DNA from: Mnemiopsis leidyi
Taxonomy: Eukaryota; Ctenophora; Tentaculata; Lobata; Bolinopsidae
DNA: 64,000 nucleotides
Direction of reading: 5' to 3'
Assembly: GCA_000226015.1 (NCBI GenBank)
Contig: JH153573.1
Coordinates: 251,495-315,494, forward strand
Shown here piece after piece: positions 1 to 24,100 of the stretch. Below the pieces are notes generated by a model, which worked only from the letters and a program-made list of their open reading frames with translations, did no database searches and was not told where the DNA came from. Within the stretch, counting starts at the first letter, position 1, and every line of letters starts with the position of its first letter. Both the position numbers and the translations under genes were made by a program.

Positions 1-60
1 TTTCAGCTAATATAATTATATTCATAGCAGAGCGTTGCCGAACCGTTTCTTCATCCTCAC

Positions 61-11909
<11,849 letters not shown>

Positions 11910-12830
11910 CTTTACTTTAGTTCATGGCTTCTGAAAAGAGTTGCTGCTGTTATAGCCATACTGGTCTCTGGGAAAAGCCCAATAGTCAGAACAGCAAACA
12001 ATTTAGGCATTTGAAAAGGCCAATATTATAAATTATACAATCAATTGTTTGAACCTGAATATTTTGCAGCACGGTAAAATATGATTTTATGAGGTTCAAG
12101 ACAAGCCAAAACAACCAAAAACCTGGTAATGCCAGATTTACAGCTCTGCCTGGGGGGGGGGGGTGTAAGGAATGTTTCCAAATGATTGCAGGGGCACGAC
12201 AGCGTTATCAATTTTTGACCACAATTTTCCAACTTTTGTCTTAAATTAGCCAAATGAAGTGGAAATGGGATTCAAGGTTAAAATGAGAAGAATTTGCTGC
12301 TAACAGAACACATCTTGAATATGTGTTGGTGGTGTGGTGGTATCTACCCTGACCTCCTATAAAGGATGTAGGGGTCCTATTGCCTGATACGCTAATGCTG
12401 GATAAGTGTGCTATGGGCATTTGCCTATGCAATTAATTGTCTGTCAAATCAGCTGAATGACTGCAGTTGATGGTTAAATGAGGAGGGTCTTCATTTAAAG
12501 ATCTAAAGTCTTCTAGGAGCCCCTATAGTACAACAGAAAGGCCTAGGTACATGTGTAACAAATTTAGAAACACAAATATGTGGGATTTAAGACACCTAGG
12601 ATAGTACTGAAAAGCCGTAGCGGGGCTTACTTACAGCATGGGGAAAGCCCTTGTTGTGCAAGGACTTGGATGGTGGCATTTTATGCAAATGTGCCATTTG
12701 GGACAATTTGGAAAGAAATCTCGATTTAAAAGTATATAAATAAATTATGATTCATGATGATTCCAGCATCATCACACTTAATCCCTCAAAATATCGTAAA
12801 GATGACAATTAAAATAAGACTATCCAAATA
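11910..12830. other. Upstream region of PRPF8
   Basis: No gene recognised. It should hold the PRPF8 5' UTR and promoter, but no TATA or initiator can be assigned confidently. A run of Gs lies near 12151-12163, and a diverged SINE body occupies 12390-12541. Confidence 0.5.
12390..12541 (+). repeat. Diverged SINE body
   Basis: Shares an ordered set of short blocks with 17180-17336: AGTGTGCT followed by GGGCATTTG, then GAATGACTG, GGTTAAATGAGGAGG, AAGATCTAAAGTCTT and AGGAGCCCC. No tRNA-like head is evident in this copy. Confidence 0.6.
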
Positions 12831-13555
12831 CAGTAAACCCTCGATTTACTGGGCCTCTAGGGGGAAAGGGTTGAGGGCCGGTAAATAGAGGGGCCCGGTA
12901 AATAGAATTTGACCAAAATAGGGCCATACATGGCCACAAGTATTAACTTAAGTTATTGATAGCTATATGTAAACGTCATTGTGATTAAATTTCTAGATAA
13001 AAGTACTCCTTGATGTATTTAGAACTGTGAGAATAGAATCTAACGTTCTGAATTACATCTTCAATCAGTAATCTCAAGGTCAATCGTCTTATTGTGTATA
13101 AGTGCCGTGGCCCGTGGTACGGACACATATCAGTGCACACACGTGTGCATGAGCTGTCAGCTTGCATGTTAAGGCTCTATCACGGTGTCACATGGCGAAG
13201 AGATACCATTACCAAAATGCCACGTGTGCCAGTGCCTGCTATTGAAAGCTCATATCCCAAAATGCCATGGCCTTGTCTGACTCTTAATCAATCTACGTAT
13301 CGTGCAATCGGTCATGCGATTCCGTCATGCTGATACACGATAGCGTGCTGGACTAGAATATCATTCTTAAATTGGGTTCAGAAGGAGCCATATCATGTAA
13401 CGACTCTGCAGAGATACCAAGCTTTGACATGTGACACGCAAAGACAGGAAAAGAAATTGTTGTGTGAAAATATTGAACAATTTCGGGGAAAGGAAGGAGG
13501 CCCAGTAAATAGACGGACCCGGTAAATAGAGGCCTGGTTAATCGAGGGTTTACTG
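12831..13555. mobile_element. pogo/Tigger-like DNA transposon remnant (non-autonomous)
   Basis: Terminal inverted repeats CAGTAAACCCTCGATTTACT (left) and the complement of AATCGAGGGTTTACTG (right), each flanked by TA (12829-12830 and 13556-13557). Subterminal GTAAATAGA motifs occur several times at both ends. The CAGTA..CCTCGATTTA end and the TA target site fit pogo/Tigger elements. The 725-bp interior has no transposase-like frame. It lies about 0.9 kb upstream of the PRPF8 start codon. Confidence 0.85.
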
Positions 13556-13862
13556 TATTATATGAACGTTAATGCATTTCTCTTTAGCTAGAAATTAATA
13601 ATCTTTCAGAAAGCTATGGTGCTTTATCTTGTTTTCTAAATGATCAACACCTTCTATTCGTTTTGAATTGAATTCAAAACTTGATAAGAAATTTCCAAAA
13701 ATATTCCAAACCACATATATCCCTGATGCTTTGCATTTGCATTTAAACAACTCTTAATTGAATTTAAAAATATCTTAACTCGGTGAACTCTTAACCTCAA
13801 TAGGAAGCTTAACATTCTTTCCTGGTAGATATAAAGTACAACAAATCCAGATCTGTTGAAAT

Positions 13863-13950
13863 CTTAAGTTGCTCTAACCAGAGCCCTTTGGCGTGTCCCA
13901 GGCCATCAGAGGTAGCAGCCGTGCACACAGCGTGCCTTAACAGGTCTGGA
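13863..13950 (+). repeat. Short dispersed repeat related to 15175-15240
   Basis: Block TTGCTCTAACCAGAGCCCTTTGGCG followed by a CCATCAGAGG block, here split for description, aligns with TTGCTCCAACCAGCGCCCTT and CCACCAGAGG at 15180-15235. The second copy carries extra GCGCGC units. Class unknown. Confidence 0.5.
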
Positions 13951-14125
13951 TAGGTGAAATCTAAAGCACACGCTAGTCGGTATAAACCTTGGCAAATTGT
14001 GTATACTTCAATCAGGTCACCTCTTGAACTTCTCTCAGCGACCCAGCAAGAGTCTCAGTTTGGCTTCATTCGGCTTCATCATTCCAAAGCAAGGTGCCAG
14101 AGGTCAAAACACTAAGATCTTTTTG

Positions 14126-14163
14126 TTGCTAAACCAGTATAGTAACTGCAACTGGTTTAGCAA
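14126..14163. repeat. Perfect 13-bp inverted repeat (hairpin)
   Basis: TTGCTAAACCAGT and ACTGGTTTAGCAA separated by a 12-base loop. No coding context; function unknown. Confidence 0.8.
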
Positions 14164-14513
14164 ATCTTTTTTTGAACAGTTCCACCCAAATTACTTTTCC
14201 AACATATGATCCTTTCCCTTCCCACAGAGACAAAAACTGACAAACGAGGACGGAGACAAACTTTGACCGAGAGAATGAGTCGGTACCTATAACAAACTGA
14301 AGACCGACACGGACAAAAATAAACGGGGACGTCCCTTCCATTAATTTGCCTTCCGCCCTTCCTTCATCTAAATCTAAAAAAAAGTTTCATTAATGAAACA
14401 CAGATCAAGTTGAATAATCTTTCACAGAAATAGACAACCGGTTTCGAGATGTTACATAAAGATGTTAAATGTCATAATCTCGTCCTCAGGTCCTCCTCGA
14501 AAGACTTACTCCT

Positions 14514-14775
14514 NNNNNNNNNNNNNNNNNNNNNNNNNNNNNNNNNNNNNNNNNNNNNNNNNNNNNNNNNNNNNNNNNNNNNNNNNNNNNNNNNNNNNNN
14601 NNNNNNNNNNNNNNNNNNNNNNNNNNNNNNNNNNNNNNNNNNNNNNNNNNNNNNNNNNNNNNNNNNNNNNNNNNNNNNNNNNNNNNNNNNNNNNNNNNNN
14701 NNNNNNNNNNNNNNNNNNNNNNNNNNNNNNNNNNNNNNNNNNNNNNNNNNNNNNNNNNNNNNNNNNNNNNNNNNN
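14514..14775. other. Assembly gap (262 N)
   Basis: Run of undetermined bases. Frames predicted across it are artefacts. Confidence 1.
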
Positions 14776-15734
14776 GAAAGGACGGGAGCCTGGCCAGTTA
14801 GCCAGTTTTACCGTTCACAGATTATGATATCCCTACAAAGTGTAATTTAATAAATTCAGTTTCTGCTGATAAATATGTCTATTACTATGTACTATTACTA
14901 ATGGCCAAAGTATCAACTAATGCCATAAATCCGCATAACTAGAAACTATATACAGTAAGTAGACATGCCACTGCCAGTATACATCAACGGCGTGGTAACT
15001 GAAGACCAATAAATGACAATTTCATCGTACGTGCGCGCGTCAGGGGGTCTACCCGCGCGAAACGTAGCGCTCGAAATCTCCTTTTTCCCCCGTCCTAAGA
15101 TTCAAAGAATCGTGGACGCGCATCGCCCGTTAAGCTCTATATAGCAATGAAGCTTGTTTGTCATTTGTTTACCATTCTAACTTTGCTCCAACCAGCGCCC
15201 TTTTGCGCGCGTCGCGCGCGCCACCAGAGGCCTGCACCCGGTTAGCTGAAGTTCTAACTAAACGATATAATAACAAATTAATTTTGTTCATCTTTGAGCT
15301 GCGTGAATCCGGTTACCTGGGAAATTAAAAGCCGCGCAGGGTAAGAGTCAGGCATTACCGCTACGGCGCGACAATTTTATATTAGCCGTTTGCAATGTTG
15401 CATAGTTGCACTTTGCACTTGCAACAATTACCAGGCGTTGCGCGGCTCTCTCTACGTTTCCCTCTGTTCGGGAGCAACAATTAGCCTGAGGTCCCCAGGT
15501 AATTGCAACAAAGGCAGGACCGTTGCTAAATCATGCACAATGCAGTATGGCCCAAACACCAAATGGGTGCGCGCGGCTTAACTTTGACGAGATGATATCC
15601 GTCTACCGTTCTAACAAAACGATCTCGTTTAGCTTTAGCTGCGTGATCTGAGTCGGGTATCACCGCGACAAGGCTTAACTTTAAATTAGGACGGGTCGCC
15701 AGTGCAGCTAATCCAACTTTTTAAAATCAAGTGT

Positions 15735-15925
15735 TCAAAACCCTGATCCGCACGTCCACCAATCCTAAAGGATTAGGAGTGTGCTTAAAGCATTTTCTTT
15801 CCAATTTTATTCAGTTGACTCGGCCAAATGACCGGAAAACCGTCATCGAGGGTTAAGCTAAATTGGGATATCCGTCATACGATCTAAAATCGTGCAAAAG
15901 CTCCTTTAGTATAACTGAGTTGCTC
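15735..15925 (+). repeat. SINE body copy
   Basis: Shares AATCCTAxAGGA, GGAGTGTGCTTA, TTGACTCGGCC, AAATGACCGG, GAGGGTTAAG and GATCTAAAATC blocks with 17180-17336. Probably the same family as the tRNA-headed copy at 2484, but no head is clear here. Confidence 0.6.
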
Positions 15926-16624
15926 GGCTCATTTTACGGTCCCCTCCCACGGACTGAGGTCCGAAGGCAAGCGTAAATGAATTTTGAAAAAATTCTAAAC
16001 GTGTACAACCTGCTAAGCCATTCTGTCACTTAGTCTATCTTAGATCTTATTATTTTCTGATTTCATTATTTTTGATTTTTACGTTCTTTACTCAAGTTAA
16101 ATAATTTACTCGAATCAAGAAGAGAATATAAAAAACACTGTTGAACTTAGCTTCTGTTGTAGCCTAAATTTCCTGTTAAAGCTGCTGATGCGACAAACAT
16201 TCAGTTACTTTTTCCTATTTTGAAATTTTTGCTTGAAGTCTTGTGAATGGTTGACTGTGAGGTACTATTTAACAACATAACTTACATTTTAGCTTTTGCT
16301 GAGCAAACATCTATCATGTGCATTGAATATAATTTTGTTTGTATCTTTATTTTGGTTAACCTTTCAGGTATGGTTAATTTAAGTGTTTGCCGATATCATG
16401 ACATAAAGTACCCTTATGTTCATATAAGTGCTTTGACTTGTCAGAGTGCATGCAGAATTTTTTACATATCCAACCCAACTTTTAATTAACAGATGCTACA
16501 TCTAGTCTATGGTCCATTATCGCCTTGAATTTTTGGGCTCCTTGCTGCCAGATGCTTATGATTTTGCTTTTCGATAAATTGATTATTTGTATTTGTTACA
16601 CCTGTACCCAGGCCTTTACAGTTA

Positions 16625-17050
16625 TACTGAAGAGGCTCCTGGAAGATTCTAGATCTTACAACGAAGATTCTCCTCATTTAACCCTCAATTGCGGTTTCCC
16701 GGTCATTCGACTGAGTAAACTGAAGCAGCGGCGTAACGATGCCCCGTCCACCCCGGCTACACCGGAGGGCGCCGTCATATGGGGGCGCCAAATCGTCAAA
16801 AAAATATGGGGCAATTTTGCAAGATTAACTGCACAACTAGCAAAATTGCGTGTTTAGTTTAAGAACTTCACTATTTATTTAGATTTCACGGCCACATTCA
16901 CACAAATTACTCCCAGTAGGCTTTTATACCAGAGGCGCCATTTAGGGGCGCATTTTCATCGCCGAGGGGCGCCATATTGGCTATACCTACTAGGTTACGC
17001 CACTGAACTGAAGGAGATTGCATTGGCAAATGTCCTTAGCGCATTTCTCT
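16625..17050 (-). repeat. SINE body copy, split by a hAT-like insertion
   Basis: Read on the minus strand, the two pieces (17050 down to about 17006, and 16725 down to about 16625) join into the same body as at 17180-17336: CCAATCCTAGAG, then CGAATGACCGGGAAACC, GAGGGTTAAATGAGGAG and AAGATCTAGAATCTT. The interruption is the element at 16726-17005. Confidence 0.7.
16726..17005. mobile_element. hAT-like MITE (280 bp) with 8-bp target-site duplication
   Basis: Inverted ends CAGCGGCGTAAC (left) and GTTACGCCACTG (right) differ at one position. They are flanked on both sides by the 8-bp direct repeat AACTGAAG (16718-16725 and 17006-17013). The CAG..GTA-type end and the 8-bp duplication are typical of hAT elements. 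The interior contains GGGGCGCCA motifs and no transposase. Insertion into an older SINE body gives the relative age. Confidence 0.9.
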
Positions 17051-17179
17051 AGGATTGGCAGATCTTGAAATCTAACATTAAATTTAAACACGAGGTCAAG
17101 ATGATGGTATGTTTGCAACAACTTCATGTCACTAGGGGCCAAACTTCACTTTACGCTGCCCATGCTCCTGGACATGTCA

Positions 17180-17336
17180 ATCCTAGAGGAGTGTGCTTAG
17201 GGCATTTGTTTACGCAATCTTATTCCGTTGACTCGGCCGAATGACTGGGAAACCATGATTGAGGGCTAAATAAGGGGGATATCCATTATAAGATCTAGAA
17301 TCTTTCAGAAGTCCTTTCAGTACAGTTGTTAAAGCC
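17180..17336 (+). repeat. SINE body copy
   Basis: Clearest body copy: CAATCCTAGAGGAGTGTGCT, GGGCATTTG, TTGACTCGGCCGAATGACTG, GAGGGCTAAAT, AAGATCTAGAATCTTTC. The same order of blocks is seen at four other sites in the window. Confidence 0.65.
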
Positions 17337-18170
17337 TGGAAACAGTTGCAACAAATAGAAGTACAATAGTTTTCTTTGGAGGGACGCCCTCTAATCTTAA
17401 ATTTTCGTATTGATACTTAGTAAAATTTGTATAAGGAGAAAGTTGTTAACTGCCTTTTGTTGGGGCCAGTGCAATGACCTAAGAGCAGCAATTTGTTGCC
17501 CTTATTTGCCCCCACATCACATTGGGAAAGCAATTCTGTGTTGATTGAAAAACTATTTAAAGCAATCTTGTTGAAGCATCTTAAGATTTGTGGTTTTTAA
17601 TAATTGTTTATTTAATCCTTACACTGAAAATGTTAGAAATGATAACTTACTTGTACTTTCTTGGGTACCCTCCTCAATCTTTTCAGTGAATGGCCTCCTT
17701 GAAGGTCTGCCTCTAAAAATGATCAAATATACATTTATTCACTTCTATTCTCAAACTTTATTAAACTGTCATTTGGCATTAAAGCACAAAAAGTTTTAAA
17801 AGCAATTGTTGAAAAATGCAGTGCTTGATGTTTCTTGTTCTGTAACTTTCTGTTTTTTTATTACTAAGACAAAAGTCTTTCCGGGTTCAGGTTGTTGATG
17901 ATAATTTGCTATGATATTGATGCTAAAAATTCTGGCTCATTTAAGGTCAAAAAGTTTTAAAGGAGGCCAAAGATACTTAAAAATCTTGGTTACTTACATA
18001 TATATATACACTAAATTTAACATCTAGTCCTTGTTTATCTACATATAATATCATGAGATATTATTTTAATTTCACCCAATTTTAATTTCACATAATTTTA
18101 ATTTCACATAATTTCAATAGTTACTGTTATATTTTGTTTATACCAGTTATTTACTTCTGATTGACAGAAT

Positions 18171-21100
18171 ATGAGAATACGAACATTGTTGTCCCTCGTT
18201 TTCCTGGAATGTTTGTGTGTACTAGCGAGGCCTGGTAGAACTGGAAACAACTTTCATGTTCCAAGATTTGGAAGACAGTTTATCAGCAGATACTCTTTAT
18301 TAGGTATTGATTTTTAAAATTTTCTGAATTGCTGATGTCACAGTGTTTCCATTTTTCTAACAGAAATGTTGTTTCAGTCCAGCAGTTTTGTCATAAATAC
18401 TTGACCCCTTTCAGATCTAGGTGAAAACGTGTGTACGGTTACAGAAGAAGTAGTATCATTGCAACAAAACTGTGTCGACTGTTTGAAGAATGTCAGCAGT
18501 GTTTTATTAACCAACGAAGGCAGTAAAATGTATGTTGGAGCTAAATCATTACTGCTCTCTGTTGATATGGACAAATGTGAAACAACCAACACTGTAAGTA
18601 TTACATATCATTCAGCTCTAGTAATAAAATGTTGACAGTAAATTTTACATTTCATGGCTCGTTTTATCATTAACCATTGTTTACTATCAAATCAAACTGT
18701 TAGTGTAGAACCAATACTTCGCTATCACCTCTTGAATATCTTACGGCAGAACAGTAATGGTTTATTTTCAATTTACTGACGGAATTCACTGCATATTTGA
18801 CTCAAGTTAAACCCATTTCGGTCCCTTTTATTATCTGATTGTGTAACCGATAGGTTTGGAGTAATCTCCCAATATAAGAATAAAAGGTATCGACATCAAT
18901 AATGCGGTCTAACTCCCTTTATGCATATTTATCGTCAATAAGGGGAAACATAATTGTCCATAAGCTGTTGCAGTTCAGTGAGCATCATGTTAGTGATTAC
19001 ATCATGTCTTCAATATAGCACACACCAAACTCCTTTGATGAATGTATGTGATAGCCCGTGAAGTTAGACGTGATAAGCAGTCTAGAAAAGCTGTTTGAAT
19101 GAATAAGATAAGAAGCTGATAATAAGTCCTGAGGACCTGGCCTAGTGCCTGATTTGTTATTCCCAGGTGATGTAAGGAATCTCTTATCTGAGAACAGTTT
19201 CGCTGATCATCAATTGGTCCTAAATCAGAAAATGATTTGTGTAATCCATCAAGGGTTGATTGGTCGTTAATGATATAAACTGTCGTTTATTGCTTATGAA
19301 TGATGAGTTTAACAGTCATTAATGGGCCAGTTAAGAAGCTGCTATTAAACGGCACACTTTCTTCGCAAGCAAGAATGATTGGAACGAAAAGCATGCAAGA
19401 TTTGCTGTACTTTTGAAAATTCTGTTTACATTACACTGTCTTGAACACACACACGTTTACATCCTCTCCTATGTACAAAGATTGTAAGATCATGAAGGAA
19501 TATGCTCTACTGCTGATGTTACAGTTGGAGTTTTGTATACCCCGGCCCCCTGGAGCACGACAGAGCAGCAATGTCTCATGAATATAAACACTTCGAGCTG
19601 ACTGCCCACAGGGTAACATAGCTTCCCTCCCTCTCCCTCTCCCTCTCTCGCTCTCTCTTTCCTCCCCCAATGTACTCAGTCAAGTCTAATTAGGTACCTA
19701 GCTGCTCTCTCAGACCTACCTTTCTTCTACATCTCACTAGACCCAATTGTTATAACATGAGGCTTCTAGAGTTATACAAGAAGTTGTAGCCACTACTGCA
19801 ATGTTGCTAGCATTGGAGGGGCGGTATGACTAACAGGTGTGTTACACTTCAGAACAATAGGCTAGTACCAGTACTGAGAGGTAGGACATATTATGCAAGA
19901 ACGGTCATAATATGTTCCTGACGAGCAGATGGTCGTGTGTACCAGTAATGACTTTAGCTACACTCAGATCATAGTCCCAATAGAGGAAGCTCCGAGAACA
20001 TTCTTGTCCCGGTTTAACTAGGGCTATATTTACTGTGCCTTGTTAAACTACTTGTATGCACGGTAAATAAAACCATCACTACCTAGCCGCTATACTGTAT
20101 TGTCCGCTGTATAACCCTCTCTCATGTCCGATATGTACACCACTGTATTAACCCATGTTTAATAAGATTTTGGGAGTATTTCAGTCATACGCCATGTGGT
20201 TATTAAGTAGTGTTATTTCACACACACACACACCCTACCGCCAGCTCTGTCTTCTATACACTACATACATGTATACACAGTACATGTATGTAGTGTTGTG
20301 ATGGAATATAAGCTAATGTTAAACACGTGCAATCAAAATATGTGACACAGATAACACACGTGCAATAACAATATGTGACACAGTTAACACACGTGCAATA
20401 ACAATATGTGACACAGATAACGCACGTGCAATAACAATATGTTACACACTTCATACACCGTCTCTGCGGCTCTAGCTTTAAAGTGTTCTACATAGATGTA
20501 TTGGAACGTTGTACTTAGTTAAAACTGAGCTATACTATATTAACTAGACTAGTTATAATATCAAATATAACGGTACATTAAAGCAGTGCTGTATAAGTCC
20601 TGATAAAAGTGCGGTTTAGCTGTGACACAGCTTTTAGTGTGGCAGTTTGGAACAATCTAACACTTATCAGCTTATCAGCCAATATTGAGTGTAGTTCACA
20701 TAACTAGGTTTACAGTACCTATAATTATCTCCACACCTTTGTTGTAGCTCTTTGGACGAGGGCCAGGTACGGTTATTATCCTTGCCTCCACTGAAGTGCT
20801 ATACATTACACAGGCGTGTGTAAACAATGTACAATGTACACTGTGTTTGTCCAGGTCCTCATGTGATTGCGCTCAAGATTCAGTGTGGTAGAGTCTCCAC
20901 AGCTGATGAGTCTACTTGGCAGCTAGTGAGAGCTGTTCTCTCAGATTATCCAATCAGCTCAAACTTAATTGAAATGATAGATTCTAGGTGGGGTGGTGTT
21001 ACAATTTTGTTGTCTCTCATTGCAATCAAACTATAGCTATATTTGTTCAACCCCTTCATTTAGCTCCATTACGGCCAATTACCAAGTACAGGTGGGCTCT

Positions 21101-24100
21101 ATGTTGACGACAAGTACTCTGCAATATCCACCAAACATTTCCCTATAATATGGTCCTTTTCCCAGGCCCTGTACATGTAAGTACCTTATGTAGGCCAAGA
21201 TAAGAGAAAGCAAGTGTTATCTTCACCCTTCCCGATACTTCTTTACTTTGTAACACAGTAAAACCTCCCTGGAATTTACCAAGATGTTGCATGAGGTACG
21301 GATGACATCATGGCAGCGTCAAAAGTTCAACTTTTCGCTAACTTGATTGAGTGTTAGATAAGATTAGACCTGGCCAGTAACGCCCTCCTGTTGACGGATA
21401 AATATTGAACAAAACTAGCAGCATAATATTAACTTTCCTCACTCTGTGGCTGGCTTTAATGTTCACTCTCCTCATTTCACAAGGAAAAAACCAGAATAGT
21501 CTGGGATCGAAGATATTTTCATCAGATCCAATTATCAAATTTGATCTTCATTTGGTCAGACTTGAAGGAAATGTTTAATGGTTAGATAATAGCGATACCC
21601 TTATATTCTGCATCATCTAATTCACATCTTGGGTTTCATTTCTCAAAAGTGAAACCTTAAAAATGGATTCTAGCTTTGAGGATAAGGAGATTTGATGTTA
21701 AGGGTAATCGCAGAAGAGAAAATTGTATTAGAGACCCGACGAAGAAATAAGCCACTTAGATTCATATTAATCATAAACTGTTGTGTTGATGAAAATTATA
21801 TATATCGTTGGATCTCGACCCCATCTCAACATTTATCGTTGGAGCTTGCAGCATAATGTTATATAAGTTAACATGCCCGGACTAATATGATTTTGTTTCT
21901 CAATACACGAAATACAAGGATGGCGTGGGTGCCAGCATTTAGCGTTGTCATGGTAACGAATTCTGAGCTGACATAGAAAGAGTTTGACGAGCAGGTCATC
22001 TAGTTAGGTCACTTAATTTGTCCTCCTTTCAGCAGAACTTGTTAGCGTGATATTCGTTAGAATGAGGAGTAACTACTCCTGGCTATGTAGGGTATAATAG
22101 TACATAGATATAGTTGTTATAGTGGTATAGCTTGTATTTCAAATATTGCGATACATGTTTTTAGAGGAGTATAGACTATAGACAGATGCATTAGATATTT
22201 ATGTATAGGGATATAGAGAGATGTTTTAGATTATGAAGAACAAATAGTTAACTTCAGGATGGTTATATACATACTGATGCTTCAACTGCAGCCACTATCC
22301 TATCGAAAAGTTGATATGTCAGCCTCCCCCAGAATATTTGAGACGTTTCCTGCTGTAAATCTGGACACAAAATACGACGTCTGTCACACACAACAACAGT
22401 AGCGAAATATTGACCAAGTTACCCGTTACCAACAGTCACTAATATCTCCTGTGTGGCCTACATACGCTAGATCTGCCCATGTTTCTACATCATAGTCATG
22501 GTGGTCCCATCTTCTTGGTTTATTCCTAGCCAGCACAGCTATTAGCCACCTGTCAAATATCAAATTGTTTCTCAAACTCGCTTGGATTTCTCATGCTACG
22601 ACGCGGGATTGTGGTCAATGAAATGTCAAAACTTGAGATTCGGTGTTGCTATATCGTAACATTCTATTTGTCATAATATCTAATTTACGATGATCACCCT
22701 TCAATCTATAATGAAATGAATTTAGACGTTCAAACATTGAAGTTTGAGTCCATTTTGGTATATCAACAGTTTATCTCAAAGCAACGGTCACACTTTATGC
22801 CCACGCCTGCCATAATAATTCTCTCTTTAACAACACTTGACAGATTACATTTTGCTCATTTCCTCTTCCTCCCTCAGTTACCGTGGATGGGAGAAACAAG
22901 CAGTGTGAACTGTGGGACTCAATGGGAGTGTGGGAACTTCATAACCCGTATCCTGGACCTAGAGGGAACCAACCTGGTCGCATGCGGGACCAATTACGGC
23001 AAACCTGAAGCTATTGTTATGAAACCTGGTAAGTGAGGTAGTGTCCACTGTAACAGCCAGGGTGAAACAGTTGAGACAGGGTGTCTTTATTTGAGACAGG
23101 TATGTTTCGTGATGCATGCCTGTATCAACTATCAGAGTTACATTTTGGGAGCATGATAATATTTGCATAAGTTCCCTCTAAAGGGTAATGGATGTTACTG
23201 CTGGGTAGAATTTGTACCGACATTTTGTTACAATAGATGTGCGGAGTGTAACTTTGTTTACTTTGCTACACTTTTCCTTGAGTGACCCATCACGTTACAT
23301 TTAAAGTCGCTGTAATATTTCTCACGTACAACTAAATTCCACTTCCTATGAAACAACCTATTTGTCAATTTCTGAATCTCACTCAACTTTCCGCGTTATA
23401 AATATCCACTACTGCTACTTCTGAGATTCTAAGAGATTCAGAAATAATTTTTATTTGCACGTCCCTATAATCCCTATCTCCTACCCCTCTAATCCCTACC
23501 TCTCTAATCTCCAGTCTTGTCCAGGTCTGGTTATGCTAGAAAAGAGGACAGATCTGCCCCGTATCTGCTCCCAGTCCCCCTACTGGGGCAGCTCCTACCT
23601 CCAGACTGACAGCAGCATATTTGTGGGTGTTAACGAGGACTCCGATATTTCTGCCATCACCAGATATGATGTAAACCAGCGTCTTCAGCTTAGTGCTGAT
23701 AGGGCAGGTGAGATGTTTGTTGAGTCTTACTTCATGGTTAGAAAAATTATAGTTTTACTGGATCCTTGGTACCGTGTTTACATTGTTTTTGACTTGGTTG
23801 TAAACTGTAAGTGAGCACGATTAGTAGTAAGTATTGATATTGCTAATTATGACAATTACCTATGGAGGAAGCAGCCTGCGCCCTGCAGCAGGCTATCTTG
23901 GTTTTTTGAAGCATGCAGTAAGGTATATTCGACTCTCACAAACTGTGAAGATAAATAGTTTGTCACGCTAATTAACTGGTTAATCACGAAGCAGCAAACT
24001 TGCACACTTTGCTGCACGGCGGTTAAATTATTTAATTTGTGGTCGACTTAAATTGTATTGCAACATTGCTACTCCTCCTATCCAGTGTAAAGGTAAGACA

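Larger units (their letters stand above)
13556..18170. other. Intergenic region between PRPF8 and the semaphorin gene
   Basis: The two genes are divergent, about 6.3 kb apart. Apart from the listed repeats, gap and MITE, no coding sequence is recognised. A locally GC/CpG-rich patch lies near 15020-15240, with alternating GCGCGC at 15206-15222. The short open frames here show no domain signal. Confidence 0.6.

Noticed and set aside
13094-13333. Possible transposase remnant in the Tigger-like element
   Set aside because: The 79-residue frame has no helix-turn-helix or DDE motif; the element is treated as non-autonomous.
14449-14850. Open frames spanning the N run
   Set aside because: Undetermined bases cannot support coding.
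20254-20454. Cys/Tyr-rich 66-residue minus-strand frame
   Set aside because: Direct product of four 33-bp tandem repeats in a semaphorin intron; no signal peptide, no homology signal.
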